Source: Actinophytocola sp.
Lineage (GTDB): Bacteria > Actinomycetota > Actinomycetes > Mycobacteriales > Pseudonocardiaceae
Direction: 5' to 3'
Length of the DNA stretch: 64,000 bases
Assembly (NCBI RefSeq): GCF_009379765.1
Contig: NZ_WHTD01000001.1
Coordinates: forward strand, 62,001-126,000
Shown: positions 17,353 through 27,225 of the stretch, piece by piece
Layout: the number at the start of each line of letters is the position of its first letter
How positions within the stretch are numbered: position 1 is the stretch's first letter
Translations under genes and position numbers: made by a program
The notes under the pieces: model-generated
Database searches by the model: none
Told to the model about the DNA's origin: nothing
The model's input: only the letters and a program-made list of their open reading frames with translations

Positions 17353-18606
17353 ATGGCCAAGTCACGCACGTACGTCATCGTCGGTGCGAGCCTTGCCGGC
17401 GCGAAAGCGGCCGAGGCATTGCGCGAGAACGGTTGCTCGGAGCGCATCGTGCTCGTCGGGGCCGAGGCCGAACCGCCCTACGAGCGACCCGCGTTGTCCA
17501 AGGGCTACCTGTCGGGCAAGGAGGACCGAGCGACGCTCGCCGTGCACGACGAGCGGTGGTACGCCGACAACGCGGTGGAGCTGCTGCTCGGCCGGCGAGC
17601 GACACGCGTGGACCGCGCCGCGCACGAGGTCGAGCTCGATGGCGGCGAGCGGATCGGCTACGCGAAGCTGCTGCTCACCACCGGCTCGTCGGCGCGGCGA
17701 CTCCACGTGCCCGGCGGAGACCTCGACGGCGTGCACCACCTGCGTCGGGTCGAGGACTCCACCAGGTTGCGGGAGGCGATCCGCGGCGGCGGCCAGGTCG
17801 TCGTCGTGGGTGCCGGTTGGATCGGGCTGGAGGTCGCTGCCGCGGCACGCCGGTACGGCTGCGCGGTCACGGTCATCCAGCCGAGTGCGACACCCCTGCG
17901 TGCGGCGCTCGGCCCGGAGATGGGCGGCTTGTTCGCCCAGTTGCATCGCCGGCACGGCGTGGACCTGCGGACCGGTCACGGAGTGACGGGGCTGCGCGGC
18001 AACGGGCGCGTCTCGGCCGTGGTGACCGACGACGGAGCCGAAACCCCGGCCGACGCGGTCATCGTCGGCATCGGCGCGCGGCCCGACACCGAGCTCGCTG
18101 AGCACGCACAGCTGTCCGTGGACAACGGAATCGTCGTCGACGAGTCGCTGCGCACCGAGGACCCGGACATCTACGCGGCAGGGGACGTCGCGAACTCCTT
18201 CCATCCCTGGTACGGCCGACGGATCCGGGTCGAGCACTGGGCCAACGCTCTGCGTGGCGGGCCGGTCGCCGCCCGGGCGATGCTCGGCCAACGGGTCGTC
18301 CACGACGGCCTGCCGTACTTCTTCACCGACCAGTACGAGCTCGGAATGGAGTTCTCCGGCTGGTTCGCACCGGGCGGCTACGACACGGTGGTGACGCGCG
18401 GCGACCTCGACGGGCTCGCGTTCCACGCCTTCTGGCTGGCCGACAACCGAGTCGTGGCGGGAATGCACGTGAACCAGTGGGACGAGGGCATCGCACCGAT
18501 CCAAGACCTGATCCACAGCCGGCAGCCGGTCGACCCGAACCGACTCGCCGACACCGCGACACCCCTCGCCGACCACCTGACCGGTCGAACCGTGTACTCG
18601 CCTTGA
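17353..18606 (+). CDS. Ferredoxin reductase (FAD/NAD(P)H, rubredoxin/putidaredoxin-reductase type)
   Basis: The 417-residue flavoprotein has the FAD motif VIVGASLAGAKAAEALRENG, PPYERPALSKGYL near residue 45, the NAD motif VVVVGAGWIGLEVAAAAR near 152 and the second FAD site DIYAAGDVANSFHPWYG near 275, plus the C-terminal reductase domain. It moves electrons from NAD(P)H to a ferredoxin or rubredoxin, often for a cytochrome P450 or ring dioxygenase. AAGGG stands 8 bases upstream of this ATG. No ferredoxin gene is adjacent, so the partner is encoded elsewhere. Confidence 0.93.
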   Translation: MAKSRTYVIVGASLAGAKAAEALRENGCSERIVLVGAEAEPPYERPALSKGYLSGKEDRATLAVHDERWYADNAVELLLGRRATRVDRAAHEVELDGGERIGYAKLLLTTGSSARRLHVPGGDLDGVHHLRRVEDSTRLREAIRGGGQVVVVGAGWIGLEVAAAARRYGCAVTVIQPSATPLRAALGPEMGGLFAQLHRRHGVDLRTGHGVTGLRGNGRVSAVVTDDGAETPADAVIVGIGARPDTELAEHAQLSVDNGIVVDESLRTEDPDIYAAGDVANSFHPWYGRRIRVEHWANALRGGPVAARAMLGQRVVHDGLPYFFTDQYELGMEFSGWFAPGGYDTVVTRGDLDGLAFHAFWLADNRVVAGMHVNQWDEGIAPIQDLIHSRQPVDPNRLADTATPLADHLTGRTVYSP

Positions 18607-18678
18607 GCACCGGCCGGACTCCTGGCCGAGCGAGGACGACGGCGCGGAGCCACCCACCGAAGCGGCGTCACGCGGCGC

Positions 18679-19794
18679 TCAGCGTGCCGTGGGCCGCGCC
18701 CGCAGACTCGCGGCCAGCGTCTCACCGAGCTGGTTCCAGCTGTTGTCGAAGGCCGCCACGCCGTCGACCTCGAGGGTGCGGACGACCTCGTCGTAGTCGA
18801 TGCCGAGTGCCCGCAGCCGATCGAGGACCTGCTGGGCGTCGTGGTAGTGGTCGTGGACCGAGTCCGCCGGTACCCGGCCGTGGTCGGCGACCGCTCGCAA
18901 GGTGGCTTCCGGCATCGTGTTGACGACGCCGGGGGCGACCAGGTCGACGACGTAGCGGGTATCGGGATAGCGCGGGTCCTTGACTCCTGTCGACGCCCAC
19001 AGCGGCCGCTGCGGACGCGCACCCGCTGCGCGCAGCGGTTCCCACCGCGGCGAGGAGAACACTCGTTCGTAGCTCTGGTAAGCCAACCGGGCGTTCGCGA
19101 TCGCCGCCCGGCCGCGAAGATCCGCCGCCTCCGGGGTGTCCATCGTGTCCAGTCGCGCGTCGATGTTCGTGTCCACCCGGGACACGAAGAACGAGGCGAC
19201 CGAAGCGATCGCGGACAGGTCGTGGCCGTCGCGGTGAGCCCGTTCCATCCCGTCGAGGAAGGCGTTCATCACCTCCTCGTAGCGGGTCAGGGAGAAGATG
19301 AGAGTGACGTTGATGCTGATCCCGTCGGCCAGGCACGCCGCGATCGCCGGCAGCCCCTGGCGCGCGGCCGGGATCTTGATGAACAGGTTGGGCCGGTCGA
19401 CCGTCCACCACAGAGCCCGGGCCTCGGCGATCGTCGCCTCCGTGTCGTGGGCGAGCCGGGGGTCGACCTCGATCGAGACCCGCCCGTCCACGCCGCCGGT
19501 CGCGTCGTAGACCGGGCGCAGCACATCACATCCCCATCGCACGTCGCGGGTGGTCAGCGCACGCAGAGCCTCGCCGACCTCGACGCCGCGGGCGGCCAGT
19601 CCGCGCACCTGGGCGTCGTAGGAGCGGCCGCTGGTGATCGCCCGGGCGAAGATCGTGGGGTTGGTGGTCACTCCGACCACGTGGTGGTGGGCCACGAGGT
19701 CGGCCAGACTGCCCGAGGTGAGCCGGTCGCGGCTGAGGTCGTCGAGCCAGATCGACACGCCGGCCTCGGTGAGGGTGGTCAGCGGGCCGGTCAT
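18679..19794 (-). CDS. tal: Transaldolase
   Basis: This 371-residue enzyme of the non-oxidative pentose phosphate pathway carries the Schiff-base lysine in NLFIKIPAA near residue 140. Other signatures are [14 protein letters not shown] and [15 protein letters not shown] near the N-terminus and [16 protein letters not shown] near 265. The length matches actinobacterial Tal. Its ATG overlaps the stop of the upstream universal stress gene in an ATGA, so the two are translationally coupled. This pairing suggests stress-related carbon flow rather than the usual tkt-tal operon. Confidence 0.95.
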   Translation of the reverse strand: MTGPLTTLTEAGVSIWLDDLSRDRLTSGSLADLVAHHHVVGVTTNPTIFARAITSGRSYDAQVRGLAARGVEVGEALRALTTRDVRWGCDVLRPVYDATGGVDGRVSIEVDPRLAHDTEATIAEARALWWTVDRPNLFIKIPAARQGLPAIAACLADGISINVTLIFSLTRYEEVMNAFLDGMERAHRDGHDLSAIASVASFFVSRVDTNIDARLDTMDTPEAADLRGRAAIANARLAYQSYERVFSSPRWEPLRAAGARPQRPLWASTGVKDPRYPDTRYVVDLVAPGVVNTMPEATLRAVADHGRVPADSVHDHYHDAQQVLDRLRALGIDYDEVVRTLEVDGVAAFDNSWNQLGETLAASLRARPTAR

Positions 19795-20780
19795 GACCCA
19801 CCCCGCACCAGCGAGCCCCGGTCCCGCACGCGGACCCGATGGCGGCTGCCGGTCGGGTCCGCATGCGGGTCACCGCGGATGACCGCGACCGGGCAGGTGG
19901 CGTTGTGCAGCACGTTGTGGCTGGTCGAGCCGAGCATCAGCGCGGCGATGTCGCCGTGCCCGCGCGAGCCCAACACCAGCAACTCGGCGCCCGCCGCGGC
20001 CGCGGTCAGCGTGGTCGCCGGCGCTCCGGAGAGCACCTCGCAACAGATCTCGATGTCGGGGTCGTGCTCCGCCTGCGCGGTGACCAGCCCGTGCAGCGTG
20101 TCCGCGGCGCGCACGTGCAACCGAAGCAGATCCTTCCGCTGCAGGCTGGCCATGGTCTGCAGCGTGGCCGCGTCGAACACGTACACGGCGCGCACCTCCG
20201 CCTGCCGGTCGGCGGCCTCGGCGAAGGCGAACGCCAGCGCGGCCCTCGATCCGGTGGAGCCGTCGACCCCGACCACGATCTGCCGGTGCCGCTGGTTGCC
20301 GGCGCGGTCCACGAGGCCGGGTACGACGATGACCGTGCAGGTCGCGTGACGCGCGACCTGGGCGCTGACCGATCCCAGCCGCAGACCGGGGAACCCGTCC
20401 TCGCCGCGGGCTCCGACGACGAGCAACGCGGCCCCGGACGCGGCGGACAGGAGCTGGTGGGCCGGGCCGCCGAACAGGAGCTCGGGGATCACCCGCACCG
20501 CAGGTGCTTGCCGGCTCGCGTGACGGACACCTCGGGCGAGCACTCGTTGCGCCGTGGCCATCCGCTCGTCGCCGGGGGCGTCGGAGGAGTCGCCGGGGGA
20601 GTCGCCGGGGGAGTCTGGGGTGTCCGGGAAGTCGCCGGAGGCCCGCCGGCCGGGCGAGACGTGGCAGAGCATGACGATGCCGTCGCGCAGGCGCGCTTCG
20701 GTCAACGCCCAGTTCAGGGCCAGCAGGCTGGTGGGGGAGCCGTCGAAGCCGACCACGATCCGTACCCGTCTGTCGGTCAT
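19791..20780 (-). CDS. Tandem universal stress protein (two UspA domains)
   Basis: The 329-residue protein has two Usp domains. The first starts [20 protein letters not shown] and ends in the ATP-binding pattern [18 protein letters not shown]. The second starts [20 protein letters not shown] and ends [18 protein letters not shown]. Both keep G-2x-G-9x-G(S), so both should bind ATP. A Ser/Gly/Asp-rich insert near residue 55 ([16 protein letters not shown]) is unusual. The start at 20780 has a GGAG site; the open frame begins nine codons earlier. It lies upstream of tal in one operon. Confidence 0.93.
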   Translation of the reverse strand: MTDRRVRIVVGFDGSPTSLLALNWALTEARLRDGIVMLCHVSPGRRASGDFPDTPDSPGDSPGDSSDAPGDERMATAQRVLARGVRHASRQAPAVRVIPELLFGGPAHQLLSAASGAALLVVGARGEDGFPGLRLGSVSAQVARHATCTVIVVPGLVDRAGNQRHRQIVVGVDGSTGSRAALAFAFAEAADRQAEVRAVYVFDAATLQTMASLQRKDLLRLHVRAADTLHGLVTAQAEHDPDIEICCEVLSGAPATTLTAAAAGAELLVLGSRGHGDIAALMLGSTSHNVLHNATCPVAVIRGDPHADPTGSRHRVRVRDRGSLVRGGS

Positions 20781-20819
20781 GGCTGCGACTCCGTCCACCT
20801 CGTCCACAATATGAAAGCT

Positions 20820-21295
20820 CTACTTACAATGATACTCGTATAAACTATTCGGCGCCTTCCGGAAATGCCGTCGCCGTCGAAGGTTCAGTCGAGGATATTT
20901 CTTACTGGAAATGTTGTAGATATCGGCATCTGTGGCGGTGTCGGTGACGACGAGGGCGGTGTCGCCCGGCTGGAAGCTGTAGTCCCCGCCGGGTACGACC
21001 GGTTGGGCGTCGTGGACGACGGCGGCCACGACGGTGCCGGAGGGCAGGGTGAACTCGCCGACGGTGCGCCCGGCCGCGGCCGAGTTCTCGTCGATGTGGG
21101 TTTCGACGAGCGTGACCCCGGCGGCGGAGTGCCGGACGAGCCCGATGGTGTCGGCGGCGCAGGCCGCCTCGCCGATCAGGGCCGCCAGCGCGGATTCGGC
21201 GGGCAGGGCGACGTCGACGCCCCACCGGGTGTCGAACAGCCAGGCATCGTCCGGATCGTTGACGCGGGCGAGGGTGCGGGGGCAGCCGCACCGCG
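20820..21295 (-). pseudogene. TrkA-like C-terminal remnant
   Basis: In one minus frame the region reads TLARVNDPDDAWLFDTRWGV, ALAALIGEAACAADTIGLV and LPSGTVVAAVVHDAQPVVPG, then FQPGDTALVVTD. This is the end of a TrkA_N domain plus a TrkA_C domain of a potassium-uptake regulator. The NAD-binding N-terminus is missing. The 5' side is joined, out of frame, to a P-type ATPase fragment near 21,290. The last 30 residues are basic and not part of the domain. Confidence 0.65.
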
Positions 21296-22118
21296 AACAG
21301 CAGGGCGCCCAACGCGAACGCCGCGACGGCCACGCGCCGGGCCATGATCGCCGTCTGCCGCTGCAGCGGGCTGCGGTCCGCCGACGTCTCCGCGGTGAGC
21401 CGGTAGATCCGCCCGAACTCGGTCGCCACCCCGGTACCGGTCACGATCGCCTTGCCGGTGCCGGCGGACACGGTGGTGCCCATCCAGACCAGGTTGCGGG
21501 CCTCCAACCGGGCGGTGCCGGCCGCCACCCGCTCCGCGAACCGTCCGGCCGGCGCGCTCTCCCCGGTCAGCGCCATGTTGTTGACGGCGAGCTCATGGGC
21601 CTCGATCACCCGGCAGTCCGCCGACACCGCGTCCCCGGCCTCCAACACGACCACGTCCCCGACCGCAAGCTCGGCGGCCGGCACCTCGACGCGCTCGCCG
21701 TCGCGCACCACCCGCGCGCGGTGCGGCACCATCGCCCGCAACGCCTCCGCGGTCCGCTCCGCCATGTACTCCTGCCCGAATCCGATGGCCGCGTTGAGCA
21801 GCACCACCAGCAGGTCGCGATCGCCAGCTGGAGGTTGCCGACATCGGGCGGATCACCCAGCAGGTAGGCCAGCAAGGTGAGACCGGCCGCGACGAGCAAC
21901 ACCACCGCGAACAGATCCGTGAGCTGCGCGACGAACCGCAGCACCACCGACCGGCCCTGTGGAGCGGGAAGCTCGTTGCGGCCGTGCTCGGCCAGTCGCA
22001 CCACGGCCTCCCCGGAGGACAGACCCCGCGGAGAGGAGCCCACCGCCGCGAACACCTCGCCAGGTGCGAGCCGCTCAACCGGCGTGTGCTCGGCGGTACC
22101 CGCCATCGACAGCGACAT
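21290..22118 (-). pseudogene. P-type cation ATPase remnant, frameshifted and truncated
   Basis: A good AGGAGG site precedes ATG 22118. The frame gives the cation-ATPase N-domain (APGEVFAAVGSSPRGLSSGE, ELPAPQGRSVVLRFVAQLTD) until a frameshift near 21,815. The next frame then continues VVLLNAAIGFGQEYMAERTA through ALTGESAPAGRF and RSPLQRQTAIMARRVAVAAF. It stops at about 21,290, where the TrkA remnant begins. The phosphorylation domain (DKTGT) is absent, so there is no pump activity. It is a paralogue of the intact pump at 22,290. Confidence 0.8.
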
Positions 22119-22289
22119 GATCACCTCCTGGAGACGGCCGACCCGGCCGGCCCGGTGGAGGCCAGGGTCCGTGCCGATCGACGATGCGGTGCGCTGTCCG
22201 GCCGGCGCGGACGTGCGAACGGCCGGTGAGATCGTCCGACCGCCGAGACAGCCCGGCCGGCGACGGCGTACCGGTCGGGTCTGACCGAC

Positions 22290-25052
22290 TCATCGGTCTG
22301 GTCCGGGCGTCGGCGTGCTCGGGCTGGGCGGCCAAGGCGTCCGGCGGGCGCGGAGGACGATCTTCACGAGCTCACCGATCCAGAGGATGGTCGACCCGAC
22401 CGCCGCGCATGTCAGCCACTGGCCGGAGGTCAGGTCGGTGGTGGTGAAGAACCGGTGCAGGGCGTCCATCTCCACGGCGAACGTGAGCAGCACGGTCACG
22501 ACGGCCGTGGCGAGGAAGGCCGAAGGGTTGTGGAGGGTTTCGCGGCTGACGATGCTGCGGGTCCCGTCTCGCACGTTGAGCAGGTTGAAGACCTGGAAGA
22601 ACACGAACGTGACGAAGGCCATCGTGCCGGCGACGGTGGGTGTGCCGAGGTGCGGCTCGGGTCCGGGTGCCCACAGAAGGACCGCGAGGGTGCCCGCCGC
22701 CATGACCAAGCCGGCCAGCACGATCCGGACGAGCCGCTGCCGGGTGAGGATGCGCTCGCCGGCGGGGCGTGGTGGCCTTCTCATCGCGTCCGGGCTGACC
22801 GGGTCGACGCCGAGGGACATCGCGGGTGGGCCGTCCATGACGAGGTTGACGAAAAGGATCTGCAGTGCGGTGAAGGGTGCGCCGCCGGCGAGGCCGGTCA
22901 TCGAGGCGATCAGGAAGGTGAGCACGAACCCGAACGCGGTGGACACCTGGAATCGGGTGAACTTCACGATGTTGTCGTAGATGCCGCGGCCTTCGCGGAC
23001 CGCGCCGACGATGGTGGCGAAGTTGTCGTCGGTGAGGATCATCGTCGCGGCGTCCTTGGTCACCTCCGTTCCGGTGACGCCCATGGCGACGCCGATGTCG
23101 GCCTTGCGCAGGGCGGGGGCGTCGTTGACGCCGTCGCCGGTCATCGCGACGACGTCGCCGCGGGCCTGCAGGGCTGTCACGATGCGGATCTTGTGCGCGG
23201 GGGACACCCGGGCGATGACCCCGATGTCGTCGAGCCTGCGAGCGAGGTCGGCGTCGTCGACCCGGTCGAGGTCGGCACCGCTGACGGCCGCGCCCGGGAT
23301 GCCGAGCTCGCCGGCGATGGCCGCGGCCGTGACGGCGTGGTCGCCGGTGATCATCCGGACGCGGACGCCGGCGTCGCGGCATTGCGCGATCGCCTGCCGT
23401 GCCTGTGGCCGTGGCGGGTCGACGATGCCGACCAGCGCGACGACGACGACCCGGTCGAGCAGGTCCTTCGGATCGCCGGTGGTGTCGAAGCCGTCGACCG
23501 GGACGTCCTCGACCCCGACGGCGATCACCCGCATGCCCTGTTCGGCCAGCGTGGCGTTGGCCTGCTCGTAGCGCCGGCGGGCGGCGTCGTCGAACGGCAG
23601 GATCGCCTCGTCGCCGAGGTAGCGGTCGGCCCGCGCCGACAGCACGTCGGGGGCGCCTTTGACGAAGCACCGGATCACGTCGCGGCCGCGGCTGTCGGTC
23701 CAGCGGTGGAAGGTGGCCATGAACTTGTGGTCGGCGTCGAACGGGATCTCCAGGACGCGGGGACGCTCCTTGCGCAGGGCGGCGACGTCGATGCCGCCCT
23801 TCTCCGCGAGGACGACCAGCGCACCCTCGGTGGGGTCACCGATCACCTCCCCGTCGCGCAGCACCACGTCGCTGCACAGGGCGACGGCGATCAGCGCGTC
23901 GTTCAGCGTCGCGGGCGGTCCCGACCCGTCGGTGGTGCGGATCCGCCCGTCGGTGGTGTAGCCCTGTCCGGAGACGGTGAACCGGCGGCCGGCCAGCAGG
24001 ATCTCCCGTGCGGTCATCTGATTGAGCGTCAGCGTCCCGGTCTTGTCGGTGCAGATCTGCGAGGTGCTGCCGAGGGTTTCGACCGAGGCCAGCCGTTTGA
24101 CGATGGCGCCGCGACGGGCGAGCCGGCCGGCGCCCATCGCCAGGGTGAACGCGACGACCGCCGGCAGGCCTTCCGGGATGGCCGCCACGGCGAGGGACAC
24201 GGCGCTGACGAACAGCGGGCCGAAGTCCTGGCCACGAACGATCCCCAGCACGAACACGACGACGATGACGGCTCCGGCGACAGCGGCAAGGGTCCGGCCG
24301 AGGCTGTCGATCTGGCGCTGCAGCGGCGTCGGTCCGGCCTTGGCTTCATGGAGCATGCCGGCGATCCGGCCGATCTCGGTGGCCATGCCCGTGGCGGTGA
24401 CCACGGCCTCGCCGCGGCCGCGGGTGACCATCGTGTTCATGAAGACCGCGGTCGCCCGGTCGCCCAGCGGCGCGGCCTCGTCGACGTCGGCGGCAGCGGA
24501 TTTGCCGACCGGCTGGGCCTCGCCGGTCAGGGACGACTCCTGCAGCTCCAGGGAGGCTGTGGACAGCAGCCGACCGTCGGCGGGTATCCGGTCACCGGCC
24601 TCCACGACGATGACGTCGCCGGGCACGAGTTCCGCGGCGTCCAGCCGCACGATGCGCCGGTCGCGGCGGACCGTCGCGGTCGTGCCGAGCATCCGTCGCA
24701 GCGCGTCCCGTGAGGCTTCGGCCCGGGATTCCTGTACGAACCCGATCGTCGCGTTGAGGAGTACCACCAAGGCGATCACGGCCGGGGTTTCCCATTCCCG
24801 GGTCACCGCCAGGCTCACCACCGCGGCGGCCAGCAGGAGCAGGATCAGCAGGTCCTGGAACTGTCGCAGGAAGGCCCGCCACGGCGGTTCCCGGGGCGCG
24901 TCGTCGAGCCGGTTCGCACCGTGCTGCCGCATCCGTCCGGCCGCCTGCGCCGTCGACAGCCCGAGCCGCGGATCCACCTCGAACTCGCGGGCGGCGGCGT
25001 CGGCGGGAAGCGCGTGCCACGGCGTTGGTGTCGTTTCGGTCGATCCGGCCAT
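22290..25052 (-). CDS. P2-type cation-transporting ATPase
   Basis: This is a 920-residue pump. The actuator motif is SSLTGEAQPVGK. The membrane motif AAIPEGLPAVVAFTLAMG is typical of P2 (Ca2+/Na+/Mn2+) pumps. The phosphorylation site is CTDKTGTLTLNQ near residue 336 and the hinge is MTGDGVNDAPALRKADIGVAMG. About ten membrane segments are seen. The start at 25052 follows GGAGG; the long upstream open frame is not conserved. It transports cations at the cost of ATP. The ion cannot be fixed from sequence. The nearby Usp, transaldolase and TrkA remnants suggest a stress or dormancy-type neighbourhood. Confidence 0.93.
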   Translation of the reverse strand: MAGSTETTPTPWHALPADAAAREFEVDPRLGLSTAQAAGRMRQHGANRLDDAPREPPWRAFLRQFQDLLILLLLAAAVVSLAVTREWETPAVIALVVLLNATIGFVQESRAEASRDALRRMLGTTATVRRDRRIVRLDAAELVPGDVIVVEAGDRIPADGRLLSTASLELQESSLTGEAQPVGKSAAADVDEAAPLGDRATAVFMNTMVTRGRGEAVVTATGMATEIGRIAGMLHEAKAGPTPLQRQIDSLGRTLAAVAGAVIVVVFVLGIVRGQDFGPLFVSAVSLAVAAIPEGLPAVVAFTLAMGAGRLARRGAIVKRLASVETLGSTSQICTDKTGTLTLNQMTAREILLAGRRFTVSGQGYTTDGRIRTTDGSGPPATLNDALIAVALCSDVVLRDGEVIGDPTEGALVVLAEKGGIDVAALRKERPRVLEIPFDADHKFMATFHRWTDSRGRDVIRCFVKGAPDVLSARADRYLGDEAILPFDDAARRRYEQANATLAEQGMRVIAVGVEDVPVDGFDTTGDPKDLLDRVVVVALVGIVDPPRPQARQAIAQCRDAGVRVRMITGDHAVTAAAIAGELGIPGAAVSGADLDRVDDADLARRLDDIGVIARVSPAHKIRIVTALQARGDVVAMTGDGVNDAPALRKADIGVAMGVTGTEVTKDAATMILTDDNFATIVGAVREGRGIYDNIVKFTRFQVSTAFGFVLTFLIASMTGLAGGAPFTALQILFVNLVMDGPPAMSLGVDPVSPDAMRRPPRPAGERILTRQRLVRIVLAGLVMAAGTLAVLLWAPGPEPHLGTPTVAGTMAFVTFVFFQVFNLLNVRDGTRSIVSRETLHNPSAFLATAVVTVLLTFAVEMDALHRFFTTTDLTSGQWLTCAAVGSTILWIGELVKIVLRARRTPWPPSPSTPTPGPDR

Positions 25053-25431
25053 GCGTGCATCGCCTCCAACCACATGCGGCGCGGATCCGGTCCGTCGTAG
25101 GAGCCACTCCCGCCGGCTCGGTGCTTCGCGGCGGTCGGCGCGGCGCAGGTGCCGAGGCCGGTGACCCGGATCCGGTTCGCCGCGCCCGGGGCGTGCCAGG
25201 TCAAGGCTCAGCGTGCGCTTTCCCACCGTGGGACGGCATCGGGCGCCGTCGGCCACAACCACGGCCCGACGGTTGCCGACCGTCAGCAACCACGGCGGCA
25301 CCGCGGCCGCCCGGGAGGCCGACGTCGCCGAAGCAGGCACCCGACCCGCGTCGGGAGGGGCAGGCCCGGTCAGGCGTCCGCACGCGTCGCGGTGTTCGAG
25401 AAGCCGACCGTGATCGCCGCCTCCGGGCCGG
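25053..25431. other. Intergenic stretch without recognisable gene
   Basis: About 380 bases between the pump and an ECF sigma remnant. Open frames exist on both strands but have no coherent family pattern. It is probably decayed sequence. Confidence 0.5.
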
Positions 25432-25756
25432 TCAGCCGAGGTCGGCGAGCTTGCGCTCCAGCACCGCCCGCTCGCGCTCGTTGCCGCACAGCCCGTACGG
25501 CGAGCTCCAGTTCGGCGCGCGCCTCGCCGGTGCGTCCCAGGCGGGTGAGCAGAACCCCGCGAACGCTCGGCAGCAGGGGCGAGTTCGACAGCGCCTCGGC
25601 GGCCACCAGCTCGTCCACGATCGGCAGCGCCGCGGCCGGTCCCTGGGCCATGGAGTCCGCCACCGCCCGGTTGAGGTCGACCACCGGCGACGGCGCGAGC
25701 CGGCCGAACGCCTCGTAGATGAGCACGACGCGCCCAAGCGGGAGGACAGTACTCAT
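25432..25756 (-). pseudogene. C-terminal remnant of an ECF sigma factor (TPR-type tail)
   Basis: The minus frame reads VVLIYEAFGRLAPSPVVDLN, RAVADSMAQGPAAALPIVDE and VRGVLLTRLGRTGEARAELE. After a frameshift near 25,495 it continues LCGNERERAVLERKLADLG. This is the helical C-terminal domain of ECF41/42-like sigma factors. The sigma2 and sigma4 DNA-binding regions are missing. Confidence 0.65.
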
Positions 25757-26555
25757 CGTGGTGATCCAGGGGCATCGTGTCACCGGTGCTGTTCGGCATG
25801 AGCGGCTGCTGGACGAGGTCGGCGACGGACGCGGACACTCACTCCCGAACTGGCTGGAATCCTCAGCGGCTTTGTGCTACCTGCCAGCCGCCCGGGTCGC
25901 GCGACACAGCCGTTCACGACCCGGGCGCCCAGCACCGCGCGAAGCTCGTCGACGACGCAGCCGTCACGGTCGCTCACTCTCACGGCATCCCCATGGCCTT
26001 CATTGCCGATGACCGGCAACGATGCCGGTGCAAGTTGGCCCGGTGTACCCGATGCCAAGAGCCCGCGCGCAGGACAGGATCGAGTCTTGTCGCCAGGCAG
26101 CGCCAGGCAGCGCCAGGCGGGCGCACCCGGGAGTGCGCAGGGCCGGTTCCGCAGGGCGCGTCTGTCGACCTGTGGGCGATCCGCCGGCAGCTGCTCCGGC
26201 GCCGACCTGGACACGCATGGAGGCGCCGGACCCGGGGTGATCATTCGTTCAGCTGGGCACCACGGAAGGAGATACCGTGAAACGTGATCGAGCAGCAGGT
26301 CCGGTCGGGCTCGGCGAAAGGAAGTCCGTCGTGGACACCGAGCTCGTCCCGCCGGGCCACGGGCTGCGCGGCGGCGAGAGCAAGCCGGTTACGAGCGCCG
26401 GAAGGCGCGCCTCGACGAGGGCCGTGGCTGGAGTACAACCTGTCGCGGTGTCATCGAGGCTTTCCAAGCGCGGCACGAGCGCCCGGCGCCGCGTCGCCTG
26501 GTCGTCCGCTCGACTGTCGGCAGCGGTCTCGGCGACCCGTTGCGGACCGGGGCGG
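25757..26555. other. Decayed region with 10-bp tandem repeats
   Basis: No intact gene is supported in these 800 bases. Three copies of CGCCAGGCAG (the last ends CGG) stand in tandem at 26091-26119. A strong AAGGAG at 26266-26271 with GTG 26277 opens a frame that joins the Crp/Fnr gene below, but residues 1-93 of that frame look non-coding. A second frame from 26284 also looks partly coding, so a disrupted short gene is likely. Confidence 0.4.
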
Positions 26556-27182
26556 ATGGCGAGCGAACAGCCACTCGGCGACGAGGTCGCGTTCTTCGCG
26601 GACATGGGCAGCCGGCGAGATGTCCGAGCTGGTGTCGCTCTCGTGCGCCGGGGTACGCCGGTACGCGAGGTACATCTGGTCGAACGCGGAGCGGTGGCCG
26701 TCCTCGGTGATCACGGCGGCCGTAGACCGATTCTCGCTTTTGCCCTGCGTCGTGAACTTTGCTGCGCGATACCGGCGCTGCTGCACGAGGCCGCGCCGTG
26801 GGACGCGGTGGCGGTGACGGACGCCTCGGTGATCACGGTGCCGACCGACGTGTTCACCGCGGCAGTGCGTGAGCGTTGGGTCGATCGATGGACGACCCGA
26901 ACCATGACATGGCTTGCCGCGGTGGGGGCATGTGTCGCCCACCTCGACGAGTCCGACCCCGACGCGCAGGTGGCCGCCCTGCTGCTGCGCACGCGCGGCG
27001 AGCGAGCCGAGGAACCATGTCGTCGCACGATCGCCGACCTGCTCGACCTGGACGACGCGACGATCCGAGGCGTCCTCGACCACTTGGAGCTGCTCGGTGC
27101 GATACGGCTCGCCGGCGGGCACATCTCGGTCGCCCGACCCGAGATACTACGCGGAGCCGTCGCCGGCACCTCCCGTTCGTAG
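26556..27182 (+). CDS. Crp/Fnr-family transcriptional regulator
   Basis: The 208-residue product has a cyclic-nucleotide-binding-like beta-roll (residues about 18-110: RAGVALVRRGTPVREVHLVE, GAVAVLGDHGGRRPILAFAL). A dimer helix follows, then a winged helix (about 150-200: CRRTIADLLDLDDATIRGVL, AIRLAGGHISVARPEIL). Canonical cAMP-binding residues are not evident, so the effector is unknown. The start at 26556 gives the family's usual length; an upstream start at 26277 has a better ribosome site but adds 93 unconserved residues. Confidence 0.72.
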   Translation: MASEQPLGDEVAFFADMGSRRDVRAGVALVRRGTPVREVHLVERGAVAVLGDHGGRRPILAFALRRELCCAIPALLHEAAPWDAVAVTDASVITVPTDVFTAAVRERWVDRWTTRTMTWLAAVGACVAHLDESDPDAQVAALLLRTRGERAEEPCRRTIADLLDLDDATIRGVLDHLELLGAIRLAGGHISVARPEILRGAVAGTSRS

Positions 27183-27225
27183 CGGGTGAGCAGAAGGCGT
27201 GCCGCGCGGTTCGCACGCGATGCGG

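Noticed and set aside
22290-25838. 1182-residue reading of the cation ATPase from a start at 25838
   Set aside because: The first 260 residues are low-complexity high-GC translation. The conserved ATPase begins at 25052 after a GGAGG site.
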